NCBI GenBank assembly: GCA_039989895.1
Contig: JBDXGY010000006.1
Span: forward strand, 1 to 64,000
Direction: 5' to 3'
Source: Hyphomicrobiales bacterium
GTDB taxonomy: Bacteria > Pseudomonadota > Alphaproteobacteria > Rhizobiales > JACESI01
DNA: 64,000 nucleotides
Part shown: one piece after another, positions 26,827 to 35,815 of the stretch
Layout: every line of letters starts with the position of its first letter
How positions within the stretch are numbered: position 1 is the first letter of the stretch
Position numbers and translations under genes: made by a program
Notes under the pieces: generated by a model
Told to the model about the DNA's origin: nothing
Database searches by the model: none
What the model saw: only the letters and a program-made list of their open reading frames with translations

Positions 26827-29800
26827 TTAGCGCGCCAAAACCCGTTCATTTGGGAAAACCACTTGAATAAGTGTTCCGTAATTAACACGTGAGTCGATTA
26901 TAAAGCGCGCGCGGTTCGCCTCCACTAGTGCTTTTGTTAAGGGCAAGCCGAGGCCAGTGCCTGGTTTGCGGTTCTTTTGGTCGACCTCAACCTGTCTGAA
27001 GGGTTGCAACGCGTATTGAAGATCATCTTCACTCATACCAATGCCAGTATCGCGCACTCGAATGGCTACTTCACCATTTTCATCCAAAGTGGTGGAAATA
27101 ATCACTTGGCCACCTGCTTTGGTGAATTTCACCGCATTGGACAAAAGATTGAGCGCGATTTGCCGAATTGAGCGCATATCTGCAACAACAGGGGGAAGGG
27201 ATTCCATTAAACTGGTGCGAATGATAATCCGGTCCTTATTTGCATCAGGCTGCATCAAGGCCACACACTCTTGAATAACAGTATTGAGTATGACGGATGA
27301 AAAAGTTAGATCAAGCTTACCTGCTTCAATCTTGGAAAGATCCAGCAGATCATTCACCAAGCTCATCAGGTGATTGCCCGATGCGTTGATATCGCGTGCA
27401 TATTCCAGATAACGCGGATTTTCCATCGGGCCATAGTGCTGTTCCATCATCACTTCTGAAAAGCCGATAATAGCATTCAGTGGCGTGCGTATTTCGTGGC
27501 TGATGGCGGCAAGAAAATCTGATTTTTGAGCATTGGCATTTTCTGCAATACGTCGACTTTCGAGCAGTTCTTCTTCGGCTCGTTTCCACTGCGTGATATC
27601 ACGCAGAACAACGCAAAAGACCCCGTCGGCAAATCGCTCATTCTTCTCAAGCCGTCCAATCGTAATGAAAAGCGGTATAAGGCCACCGTTCGACTCTTGG
27701 GCTATTAACTCACGTCCATCATTCAACACGCTGGCAACACCGTTGCTTGTTAAGCCATCCAGATAATCTTGGATCGATTTTTGGCTTTCTTCGGCAAACA
27801 AGGTTGTGATTTTCAAGCCGCGCATCTTTGAGCGATCACGGTCAAAAAGAGCTTCCGCGCTTGAGTTCGCATGAATGAGTTTGCCAGTTTCATCGATAAT
27901 TAAAATGCCATCTGAGGCGATGTCCATCACATCAGTCGATTGACCTAAAAGATCGCTCATGCGTTCGCCATCACTGGCGCCTGTGTAGGTGGTATCAGTT
28001 TTTGCTGTCAGCGCCATCAATAAGGCATCACTGCCCTGCCATTCTCCGGACTGGAGGCGCAAATCAACGGCGGCTGTTGTTCCATCGGCCATTTTGGCTC
28101 GAACAGCTTGCGGGATATGGCCTTCCTGATGATCTGCTTTAATGACAAGATGTTTCAAAATATCGCGTCCAACAAAAGAACCTGGATCCGTTTGTGTGTC
28201 TGCTTGAAACAGGGTGTTGATACCCCCTGCATCCTCAAATGATTGAACATCATCATAGCCGAGAAAGTCGAGGACGGACTGATTGGCAAAAAGAACATCA
28301 CGATGACGCGAAACTATCAGGCCAAGCGGTAATCTGTTTAAAATGCTATCTCTTTCAAGCCGCATTTCAGGGGTGATTGTTTCAGCCTTTGCACTGATTT
28401 TATCTTCATCGAGATCCGAGTCGTTATCATTATCGTCTGGGTCATCTGGGTGCTCGCTAGAGCCCGAGCCTGCATTAGAGCCTAGAATAGCTGCGGCACC
28501 GGCGCCTAAACCTTTGGCAACATTGCTTTTGGATGGAGTGCTTTGTGGGTCAGGGCTTTTGGCAATAAAGGTGTCATCCAATATTTCGGCTGCCCGTTCG
28601 TCGATGGTTTGCTTTTTAGGCTTTTCAGTTGTTGCTGGCTTGGTATGCCCCTCTATGATACTGGCAGCATCCAAATCAATATTTTCATCTTGGTTTTCTT
28701 CTTTGTCGCCATCAAGCCGTGCGCTCAACGCATCTGCGATTTGTTTGAATGCGGTTCGTTCTGGCTTGCTAAGCGAGGCTGTTTCATCTTCTGTTGGCTG
28801 TGTTGGAACACCGATGGGACGGCGATGAAGTGGAACAACTTTGTTGTTTTCATCGTCACTACTTTGATTGCGCTCAAATAATTCTGCTAAGGTATTTTTT
28901 TCTTCAGTCTCGTAATCTTCGCTCCACCGCAGCTCATCTTCTTCGGGTTGGTCTTCGTCATCCACGTTTTGGGCTTCATTGGTTGTTTCATCGTCAGGCA
29001 ATGGTGTTGTTGCTATAAACTTTTCCCATTCCTCACTCGAAGTGCCAGTCTCGCCAGCCTCATCAGCTTCGACTTCCACCTCCATATCCAGATCAGCGTG
29101 GACTGTAACATTTGTTGTTTCAATTGATCCAAAACCTCTGAAACCTTCAAATTTACGCCCTGAATTGAAGATCGGCATGGCGGTCATGGTGACGGGAGCG
29201 CGCAGCGGGCCTATTTTCTCATCTCCATCAGATGATGCCGTTCCGCTGATGGGCCAATAAATGGTCTCAGTCCAAATTGATTCCCGTTTGATTTTGCGTG
29301 CGATTGTACCCGTGGGGTCCATATTAAACCGTTTAGAGACATCGGCCCAGTTCTGACCTAATATATCTCCGGTTTCAGACCCTAGTGTTTCCACAATCTC
29401 AGGTGAAAGTGTGGTTACGTCTTGGTGTGCGTTTAATGTAAAGAGAAAGCGTGTCGGCGTTTCTTTTGAGATGAATGTAAATTTATCCTCTTGAGAACCG
29501 TCATTATCGTCTGCGCCAAGGTTAGCCACAAGTGCGTCTTCTCGTGTTTCATCGCTGCCAGTTTCACGATCAGTTTTACTGTCTATTTCATCATCAATAA
29601 AGACGACTTCTTCTGCCTCATTGATTGCTGTGTCGGAGATTGTGTCCTGTGTTTTCACAGGGGCCTCATCCGAAATATCCACTGCGTGAGGGGCTTTTTC
29701 TAATGGCGTCTCATTTTTTACATCGCTTAAGGCTGCAAAGATATATGACGCTGCTCCATCGGCGTCACGAAGAACTGAGAGATGAAGGGTGTGATCTTCA

Positions 29801-30381
29801 TCTGGCAGGGTGAGTGATGTGCTATAGTGGTTTTTGAGTGAGCGTGCAGCCTTTCTAAGAAAAGCTTTATCAATATCTGCATCGTGAAAGGCGTTTGAGG
29901 CCTCTTTAACTTTGCCTTTAATTGAAAGCAGGGCCGCGGCTGCGTCGCCGCGTGAAAAAAGTTTCATCAAGCGCCGGTGATCTTTAGGCGGAGAGTAAGA
30001 TTTTGCCTTGCCTATAGTGTGTTCTGCGCGAACAAAAATCGCATCTTGTCCATTCGTCAACTGAATGCGCTCAAGTGTAGCGTCAATCGTGATGGGCTTC
30101 ATGGCTTGAAAAAATTTCAAGGTACTTTTAAGGGGAGTGCCTATTTCTGTATTTGTTGCCATACGCGCGATTTGTACTGTGGCAGGAGATACCCGACGAA
30201 ACGTGCGTGAGAGAAGGTCCGGCAATGACTTGGTGTCAAAGAAACGGCATCCAGCCTCATTAGACCACAATATATTCTCACCAGATGTTGACCATACCCA
30301 AGCCGGTTGAGCGATAAAAAGCGCTTCTGCCACCAAAGGGTTTGATAATGCCTGACTATAGATTGCGTTTGGACTACTCAT
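26827..30381 (-). CDS. PleC/DivJ/PdhS-family PAS sensor histidine kinase
   Basis: A 1184-residue soluble kinase. There is no transmembrane helix. The N-terminal region up to about 240 has weak PAS-like features. A second PAS-like segment lies near 300-430. Residues about 430-680 are acidic, low-complexity and probably disordered (Glu/Asp/Thr runs, DDPDDNDNDSDLDED). PAS domains follow at about 690-800 and 820-930. The HisKA box has its phospho-His at about 955 (ISHEIRTPLNAIIGFSEV), and the ATPase domain shows NLLSNAVKFT, DTGIGM and GTGLGLPL. The HisKA sequence with GPMENPRYLEYARDI is the pattern of the cell-cycle kinases that act on DivK. The specific orthologue is unclear. Confidence 0.85.
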   Translation of the reverse strand: MSSPNAIYSQALSNPLVAEALFIAQPAWVWSTSGENILWSNEAGCRFFDTKSLPDLLSRTFRRVSPATVQIARMATNTEIGTPLKSTLKFFQAMKPITIDATLERIQLTNGQDAIFVRAEHTIGKAKSYSPPKDHRRLMKLFSRGDAAAALLSIKGKVKEASNAFHDADIDKAFLRKAARSLKNHYSTSLTLPDEDHTLHLSVLRDADGAASYIFAALSDVKNETPLEKAPHAVDISDEAPVKTQDTISDTAINEAEEVVFIDDEIDSKTDRETGSDETREDALVANLGADDNDGSQEDKFTFISKETPTRFLFTLNAHQDVTTLSPEIVETLGSETGDILGQNWADVSKRFNMDPTGTIARKIKRESIWTETIYWPISGTASSDGDEKIGPLRAPVTMTAMPIFNSGRKFEGFRGFGSIETTNVTVHADLDMEVEVEADEAGETGTSSEEWEKFIATTPLPDDETTNEAQNVDDEDQPEEDELRWSEDYETEEKNTLAELFERNQSSDDENNKVVPLHRRPIGVPTQPTEDETASLSKPERTAFKQIADALSARLDGDKEENQDENIDLDAASIIEGHTKPATTEKPKKQTIDERAAEILDDTFIAKSPDPQSTPSKSNVAKGLGAGAAAILGSNAGSGSSEHPDDPDDNDNDSDLDEDKISAKAETITPEMRLERDSILNRLPLGLIVSRHRDVLFANQSVLDFLGYDDVQSFEDAGGINTLFQADTQTDPGSFVGRDILKHLVIKADHQEGHIPQAVRAKMADGTTAAVDLRLQSGEWQGSDALLMALTAKTDTTYTGASDGERMSDLLGQSTDVMDIASDGILIIDETGKLIHANSSAEALFDRDRSKMRGLKITTLFAEESQKSIQDYLDGLTSNGVASVLNDGRELIAQESNGGLIPLFITIGRLEKNERFADGVFCVVLRDITQWKRAEEELLESRRIAENANAQKSDFLAAISHEIRTPLNAIIGFSEVMMEQHYGPMENPRYLEYARDINASGNHLMSLVNDLLDLSKIEAGKLDLTFSSVILNTVIQECVALMQPDANKDRIIIRTSLMESLPPVVADMRSIRQIALNLLSNAVKFTKAGGQVIISTTLDENGEVAIRVRDTGIGMSEDDLQYALQPFRQVEVDQKNRKPGTGLGLPLTKALVEANRARFIIDSRVNYGTLIQVVFPNERVLAR

Positions 30382-30738
30382 TTTTATATCCTACCAATAA
30401 CCGCCGGCTTATGAATTCCATTCTATCAAGACTGTTTTATATTAAGGCTTTTGAACGCCTTTTGAAGTCTGTTGTATTCTTGAATAGCCCTTATGAAGGC
30501 TCTAGGTCTAGTTAGTTAAGGGCATAAACGGCGATGACAGTAATATTTGGTTAACCAGTAAGGTTTCTGATTTTGGTAAACAGTGGAGATATTTTGCTAT
30601 GCGGTGCGCGCAATGCTGCGATGCAAAATAAATGTTGCGCTGCAGCATAAAATCATTATATAAGCTTCATAGACATCGGGCGATAAGTGATGCGCTCAAA
30701 ATTCACATTCCATGATTTTACCAGTTGGGGACTATATA
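30382..30738. promoter_or_regulatory. Intergenic region upstream of the phasin with TGC-rich inverted repeat
   Basis: This divergent region of about 357 bases holds ATGCTGC (30613-30619) and GCAGCAT (30642-30648), a perfect inverted repeat with a 22-base spacer. Further TGC triplets and the palindrome CTGCAG lie inside. TGC/CTGC-GCAG sequences are, as I recall, the targets of the PHA-responsive repressor PhaR in Paracoccus and relatives, so this is a candidate PhaR operator for the phasin. GCCCTT / AAGGGC (about 30488-30525) could form a second stem. Promoter hexamers were not resolved. Confidence 0.45.
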
Positions 30739-31212
30739 ATGGCTACGACAGCAAAAACAAAGACAGCAAAAACAGCAGCACAAGACGCCTTCGCAATTCC
30801 AGGAATACCAGCTATGGAAGTGCCACCAGCAATCCGTGATATCGCTGAAAACACAGTTGCACAAAGCAAAGAAGCTTTCGAAAAAATCAAAACATCTGCT
30901 GAAGAAGCAACAACATTGTTGAACGAAACAGCTGATAAAACCCGCGATGGTTTGTCACAATTCAATGAAAAAGCCATTGATGTTGCAAAAACAAACACAG
31001 ACGCCACATTCTCTCATGCCAAAAACGTTATGGCTGTAACATCATTGGCAGAAGTATTTGAGCTTCAAACAGCATTCATGAAAACACAGATCGATGCTAT
31101 TCAAGATCAAGCAAAAGTTTTTCAAGACATGACAGCTAAATTGACTGAAGATACAACAGCTCCTTACAAAGAAGCTTTTGAAAAAACAGCTCAATCTTTT
31201 AAAGTAGCGTAA
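30739..31212 (+). CDS. Phasin (polyhydroxyalkanoate granule-associated protein)
   Basis: A 157-residue protein from ATG 30739, which has GGGGA upstream; a start nine codons earlier lacks such a site. It is wholly helical and amphipathic. An Ala/Thr/Lys-rich N-terminus is followed by the phasin core (IAENTVAQSKEAFEKIKTSA, then FELQTAFMKTQIDAIQDQAK). Phasins coat PHA granules and set their size and number. Codon choice is restricted (many GCA, ACA, AAA), unlike the neighbours, consistent with high expression. It is a single gene with its own terminator and a possible PhaR operator upstream. Confidence 0.88.
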   Translation: MATTAKTKTAKTAAQDAFAIPGIPAMEVPPAIRDIAENTVAQSKEAFEKIKTSAEEATTLLNETADKTRDGLSQFNEKAIDVAKTNTDATFSHAKNVMAVTSLAEVFELQTAFMKTQIDAIQDQAKVFQDMTAKLTEDTTAPYKEAFEKTAQSFKVA

Positions 31213-31281
31213 CCAACGCTATTGCCTCGTTATGAGGTCCGACTGTTGGACATTTTGTCCCTCAATTAAATCAGAATTTAA

Positions 31282-31308
31282 AACCCGGACATTGCGTTCC
31301 GGGTTTTT
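31282..31308 (+). terminator. Intrinsic terminator of the phasin gene
   Basis: AACCCGGA (31282-31289) pairs with TCCGGGTT (31298-31305) around an eight-base loop, followed by a T-run to 31308. It is a strong eight-pair GC-rich stem, 70 bases after the phasin stop. Confidence 0.85.
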
Positions 31309-31355
31309 GTTTGAAAGAAATTAAAGGGTGAACCCCATTTCATTTGTAAAATGAC

Positions 31356-31384
31356 TTGAAATGCGCATCAATTGCGCTTAGTCC
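31356..31384 (+). promoter_or_regulatory. Possible promoter of tRNA-His
   Basis: TTGAAA (31356-31361) is followed after 17 bases by TAGTCC (31379-31384), placing a start about nine bases before the tRNA. The -35 is good and the -10 poor. Confidence 0.3.
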
Positions 31385-31399
31385 ATACGCAAATGATGT

Positions 31400-31476
31400 G
31401 CAGTCGTAGCTCAGCTGGTTAGAGCGTCGGCTTGTGGCGCCGAAGGCCGGTGGTTCGAACCCACCCGACTGTACCA
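31400..31476 (+). tRNA. tRNA-His (GTG anticodon), lacking encoded G-1
   Basis: This is a complete 77-base cloverleaf with encoded CCA. The acceptor is GCAGTCG / CGACTGT, the D stem GCTC/GAGC, and the anticodon stem TCGGC/GCCGA with loop TTGTGGC (anticodon GTG). The variable loop is AGGCC, the T stem GGTGG/CCACC with TTCGAAC, and the discriminator is A73. The first acceptor pair is G1-T72. The base before G1 is T, so the G-1 found in almost all tRNA-His is not encoded, and A73 replaces the usual C73. This matches the alphaproteobacterial clade known to have lost this identity element. Confidence 0.95.
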
Positions 31477-31502
31477 TTTTACATCCTGAAATTTATCTAG
31501 CC

Positions 31503-33068
31503 TTAAAACAGACTGCCTTGCGTCGTGCTGGGTTTTTTGTCCGTCGTCTGTTTTGGCTTTGCGCCCATAGGAGGTGTTGTCCCCCCTTTGCCAATGACAT
31601 CAGCATGGCCGTCGGCCAATTGCACCGCATAAGAGGCGCCGGCTTTGATCGCTGTCGCTGAGCGAACTGGCTTGCCTGCCTCGTCTCGCACAAGGGCAAA
31701 GCCACGGGTGAGGACGCTTTGGTATGAAACAAGAGAAAGCGTCCGGCTGAGACGTTGCCAGTCTGCGCGTTTGTTATTTAAGAGAATTGTACTTGCTCGT
31801 TTTCCACGTTCATCTAGATTTGCGACATCTGTTTTATATTGGCTAAGCTGCCGTGACAGGCTGGAAGGCGAAAGGCGTGCGGTGAGGGTGGATAATTTGT
31901 TTTGCTCACGTGCAGCGCGACGCTCCAACGCATTGCCTAATTGCTGGCTTTGATTATTAAGTCCTTGTCGGTGCTGGCTGATTTTAAGGGCAAAGGCATC
32001 AATTGAATGTTTAGCCGCAATCCGCTCCAATCGCCCTTGTGCCTCACGCAGGCGGTTGTTCGCTGCGCGCGGCAATCGGTCACTGGCATCATCAAGGCGT
32101 TGGCGGTTGAGCGCGAGAAGATTTTCAGGTTTCGGTAGTGCCCGAGCAAGGCCTCGCAAATGGTTCTTACGGTTTTCTAAATGGCGCCCAATCGCACCTT
32201 TGTTGCGTTGGTTGAGATCATCAAGCGTGGCGAGAAGATCGGTACGGACACGAACCGCCATTTCAGCCGCGCCCGTGGGCGTGGGCGCGCGCACATCGGC
32301 AGCGTAATCAATCAATGTCCAGTCTGTTTCATGGCCAACGGCAGAAATCAGCGGAATGTGGCTGTCAGCAGCTGCCCGCACCACTTCCTCATCATTGAAG
32401 CCCCATAAATCCTCCAGCGAGCCGCCACCACGAGCGACGATCAACACATCGGGTTTAACCAGCCCATTGGTGCCGTCAAAAGCATTGAACCCGCGTATCG
32501 CATTGGCCACTTCTTGCCCACATGTCTCACCCTGAACCCGTGCAGGCCATAGTAAAACATGGGTCGGGAATCGATCCTCAAGCCGGTGCATGATATCGCG
32601 GATAACCGCGCCTGTTGGCGAGGTGATAACGCCAATAACGCGCGGCAAATAGGGCAAAAGTTGCTTGCGTGCTGGGTCAAACAGGCCCTCAGCTGCCAGT
32701 TTCTTTTTGCGCTCTTCCAAAAGCGCCATCAAGGCACCAACGCCCGCAGGTTCGAGCGATTCAATCACAATTTGATATTTTGAAGAGCCGGGGTAGGTGG
32801 TGATTTTGCCTGTGGCGATCACCTCAAGACCTTCTTCTGGTTTCACTTTGAGGCGGTTATAAACACCTTTCCAAATCACGGCTTCCAGTCGTGCCTTTTC
32901 GTCTTTCATTGAAAAATAAGCGTGTCCTGAACCATGCTGGCCGCGAAAGCCCGATATTTCACCGCGCACCCGCACATAGCCGAAAGCATCTTCCACCGTG
33001 CGCTTTACCGCATGAGAGACTTCTGAAACAGAATATTCTGTGGCATTTGTGATGTCACCGTCAGCCAT
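31503..33068 (-). CDS. xseA: Exodeoxyribonuclease VII large subunit
   Basis: A 521-residue nuclease subunit that degrades single-stranded DNA with XseB. An N-terminal OB-fold binds DNA (about 10-110: VRGEISGFRGQHGSGHAYFS). The catalytic region carries VITSPTGAVIRDI, VLIVARGGGSLEDLWGFNDE and PLISAVGHETDWTLIDYAADVRAPTPT. A long coiled-coil tail follows (about 270-450). The extra C-terminal Lys/Thr-rich tail is usual in alphaproteobacteria. It is divergent from rsmE. Confidence 0.96.
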   Translation of the reverse strand: MADGDITNATEYSVSEVSHAVKRTVEDAFGYVRVRGEISGFRGQHGSGHAYFSMKDEKARLEAVIWKGVYNRLKVKPEEGLEVIATGKITTYPGSSKYQIVIESLEPAGVGALMALLEERKKKLAAEGLFDPARKQLLPYLPRVIGVITSPTGAVIRDIMHRLEDRFPTHVLLWPARVQGETCGQEVANAIRGFNAFDGTNGLVKPDVLIVARGGGSLEDLWGFNDEEVVRAAADSHIPLISAVGHETDWTLIDYAADVRAPTPTGAAEMAVRVRTDLLATLDDLNQRNKGAIGRHLENRKNHLRGLARALPKPENLLALNRQRLDDASDRLPRAANNRLREAQGRLERIAAKHSIDAFALKISQHRQGLNNQSQQLGNALERRAAREQNKLSTLTARLSPSSLSRQLSQYKTDVANLDERGKRASTILLNNKRADWQRLSRTLSLVSYQSVLTRGFALVRDEAGKPVRSATAIKAGASYAVQLADGHADVIGKGGTTPPMGAKPKQTTDKKPSTTQGSLF

Positions 33069-33107
33069 GCATTGTCCTTGTTATTCGTCCACGCTATGAC
33101 ATTCAGT

Positions 33108-33893
33108 ATGGCGCGCTATACTTTTAAAATGCAACGGTTGTTCATTGCCAATCCACTAAATGGTGACGGGGATAATCCACTGGAAAGCGGCAAGGAGCTG
33201 TTGCTTGATAAAAATCAGTCGAATTATCTGATCAATGTTTTGCGAATGAAGGCTGGTGATGCGGTTTTGGTTTTCAACGGTCGCGATGGTGAGTGGCGTG
33301 CAAAGCTTACGAATGCTTCCAAAAAAGCCGTGGTCCTTATGATTGATGAGCAACTACGCGTTCAGCCTCGATCATCAACGCTTGATTATTGTTTTGCCCC
33401 CCTCAAGCAAGCGCGCCTCGATTATATGGTTCAAAAGGCGGTGGAAATGGGGGCAGGGCGGCTTCGACCGGTTATCACGGCCCATACGCAGGTGACACGT
33501 CTCAATCTTGAACGCATGCGGGCTAATGTTGTTGAGGCAGCAGAACAATGCGGCATTTTATCTATTCCTGAAGTGTTGGAGCCGGTGAAACTTGGTGCTC
33601 TTATCGATTCATGGCTGGAAAAAGACGTTGAACGCACCCTGATTTTCTGTGATGAAGGCGATGAGGGCGATGATCCAATTAGACTACTGCGATCGCGAAA
33701 GGCCAAAAAACAAGCGGTAATAATCGGGCCAGAGGGTGGTTTTAGCGAAGAGGAGCGGCATTTGCTGAAGGCGAATGATTTTGTGACGTCTATTCCGCTT
33801 GGTCCTCGTATTTTACGTGCAGATACAGCAGCCGTAGCAGCGCTTGCCGTGGTGCAGGCAGCATGTGGTGACTGGATGTTGGATGATGAATAA
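33108..33893 (+). CDS. rsmE: 16S rRNA (uracil-1498-N3)-methyltransferase
   Basis: A SPOUT-class methyltransferase of 261 residues from ATG 33108. The frame opens at a TTG at 33072, but homologues, as I know them, begin close to the segment ARYTFKMQRLF, so the ATG is preferred. An N-terminal PUA-like domain (about 1-80) is followed by the knotted SAM-binding domain with IIGPEGGFSEEE and the LGPRILRADTAAVAAL motif near the C-terminus, both diagnostic. It methylates U1498 of 16S rRNA in the 30S subunit. It is followed by gshA, the usual rhizobial order. Confidence 0.93.
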   Translation: MARYTFKMQRLFIANPLNGDGDNPLESGKELLLDKNQSNYLINVLRMKAGDAVLVFNGRDGEWRAKLTNASKKAVVLMIDEQLRVQPRSSTLDYCFAPLKQARLDYMVQKAVEMGAGRLRPVITAHTQVTRLNLERMRANVVEAAEQCGILSIPEVLEPVKLGALIDSWLEKDVERTLIFCDEGDEGDDPIRLLRSRKAKKQAVIIGPEGGFSEEERHLLKANDFVTSIPLGPRILRADTAAVAALAVVQAACGDWMLDDE

Positions 33894-34011
33894 AAATAAT
33901 TGAACGCTCAATCAGTATTTTTACGCTTTTCAAATAGAGTCATATATGCTTCACGAAACAAGTCTTCTTAAAGTGCGCCGCGCTTGAGATATCACTATTG
34001 GAGTTCTCGCC

Positions 34012-35385
34012 ATGGCGCGCGACGTTGTAGATGAAACACCTATCGAAGATCTGGATGTCCTGATCGGCTGGATTGCAGAAGGCTGCAAGCCTGAAAAGGA
34101 CTTCCGCATTGGCACTGAGCATGAAAAATTCGGGTTTCGACTTGGAACCAATGAACCGATTCCTTACGGCGGGCCAGATGGCATTGAGGCTTTGTTGCGT
34201 TCGATGGAAACATTGCTAGACTGGGAAGCCATTACCGATGATGGACGCATTATCGGGCTGGCTGCTAAACAAGGCGGTGGGGCGATCTCTATTGAGCCGG
34301 GTGGTCAATTTGAGCTTTCTGGTGCACCGCTCAAAAGCATTCACGATACTTGCCGTGAGGCAAATGTGCATCTCACCAAAACGCGGCGCTGTGCTGAACC
34401 ATTGGGTATTGGCTTTTTAGGAACGGGATCGTCACCCGTCTGGTCGTTTGATGAAACGCCTAAAATGCCAAAGTCGCGTTATGATATCATGCGCGGTTAT
34501 ATGCCAAAGGTCGGTACACGTGGCCTTGATATGATGCACCGTACCTGCACCATTCAGGTCAATCTCGATTTTTCAACTGAAGCAGACATGGTGAAAAAGA
34601 TGCGCGTGTCACTGGCATTACAGCCGGTTGCAACAGCCCTTTTTGCCAATTCGCCCTTTATGGACAATGGCCTGACCGGTCGCTTGTCCGAGCGTTCGGA
34701 GATTTGGAAAGATACGGATAATAACCGCGCAGGCATGTTGCCTTTTGCCTTTGATGAGGGTTTTGGCTTCGAGTCTTACGTTGACTATGCTCTTGATGTG
34801 CCAATGTATTTCTTGAAACGCGGTGATATCTATCACGATGTAACAGGCACAACTTTCCGCGATTTCATGGGTGGTGCGCTGAAAGACAGCGTTCCGAACG
34901 GATATCCAATGATGGGCGATTGGGTGAACCATCTTGGGACAATTTTCCCCGAAGTGCGCTTGAAACGGTTCCTTGAAATGCGCGGTGCAGATGGTGGCCC
35001 GTGGCGAGGTATCTGCGCACTACCTGCATTTTGGGTTGGGCTCTTATACGATCAAACATCGCTTGATGCGGCCTATGATTTGATATCCAGCTGGACAACC
35101 GAGGAAATGCAGACGCTCAGGGACGAAGTGCCGATTCATGGTCTAGGCTCACAATTCCGCAAGCAAACAATGTTGGAATTGGCTAAAGATGTGGTGGCCT
35201 TGTCGCGTGAAGGATTATTCCGTCGACAACGCTTGAGTGATACCGGTTTAGATGAAACCCATTATCTCGAGCCAATTCAGGAAACATTGGCAAGCGGCAT
35301 GACACCAGCGGAGAAAATGCTCAGTAAGTACAAAGGCAGCTGGGCAGGGGATTTATCGCATATCTTTAAAGATTATGCGTTCTAA
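34012..35385 (+). CDS. gshA: Glutamate-cysteine ligase (plant/alphaproteobacterial type)
   Basis: A 457-residue enzyme that makes gamma-glutamylcysteine from Glu, Cys and ATP in glutathione synthesis. Motifs of the GCS2-like class shared by plants and alphaproteobacteria are visible: FRIGTEHEKFGFR, SIEPGGQFELSGAP and MHRTCTIQVNLDFS. The GGAG ribosome site precedes ATG 34012. Length is typical. Confidence 0.95.
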   Translation: MARDVVDETPIEDLDVLIGWIAEGCKPEKDFRIGTEHEKFGFRLGTNEPIPYGGPDGIEALLRSMETLLDWEAITDDGRIIGLAAKQGGGAISIEPGGQFELSGAPLKSIHDTCREANVHLTKTRRCAEPLGIGFLGTGSSPVWSFDETPKMPKSRYDIMRGYMPKVGTRGLDMMHRTCTIQVNLDFSTEADMVKKMRVSLALQPVATALFANSPFMDNGLTGRLSERSEIWKDTDNNRAGMLPFAFDEGFGFESYVDYALDVPMYFLKRGDIYHDVTGTTFRDFMGGALKDSVPNGYPMMGDWVNHLGTIFPEVRLKRFLEMRGADGGPWRGICALPAFWVGLLYDQTSLDAAYDLISSWTTEEMQTLRDEVPIHGLGSQFRKQTMLELAKDVVALSREGLFRRQRLSDTGLDETHYLEPIQETLASGMTPAEKMLSKYKGSWAGDLSHIFKDYAF

Positions 35386-35389
35386 AGCA

Positions 35390-35722
35390 TTACTGTTGTT
35401 GGACTGTGTTGGAAGAAGCAAGCTGAATGTCTGGTGTAAGTAGTGGACTGTCGCCTTTTGCCGGTCCTGCATGGGCGATCAAAACACCATTATTTGTGAA
35501 GTGCCATTGAATTTTGACAGCTTCGTTTGCCGCCAGTTTTTCAACTTCCAGACATTTAACAATAGTCACAGGGAAGCCTTCGGCAAAATGTTCTTGAGCG
35601 GGAACATCACTCTCGCATTGTTCTATTGTTGTATAATAAGGTTGGTCAAGCTCTGTAGGTTCGCACTGTTGGGCATTGTGGGCGCAACCAAGAATCAACA
35701 TAATCACATTAACTGTCTGCAT
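35390..35722 (-). CDS. Small secreted or lipoprotein-like protein of unknown function
   Basis: A 110-residue protein. The start ATG is preceded by a strong GGAGG at ideal spacing, which supports a real gene. The N-terminus is hydrophobic with a possible lipobox (MLILGC), followed by two more Cys (QQCEP, EQCES) and a third (IVKCLEVE), suggesting an exported protein with disulfides. No family is recognised. It is convergent with gshA, with a four-base gap between the stops. Confidence 0.6.
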   Translation of the reverse strand: MQTVNVIMLILGCAHNAQQCEPTELDQPYYTTIEQCESDVPAQEHFAEGFPVTIVKCLEVEKLAANEAVKIQWHFTNNGVLIAHAGPAKGDSPLLTPDIQLASSNTVQQQ

Positions 35723-35815
35723 AACGACCTCCTAAGAAAAAGAGGTGGGTATTTTTTTAAAAAATCCTAATAAAAAGTTAATCACGTATATGTAATGGCC
35801 CCAGTTTTAACCTTT

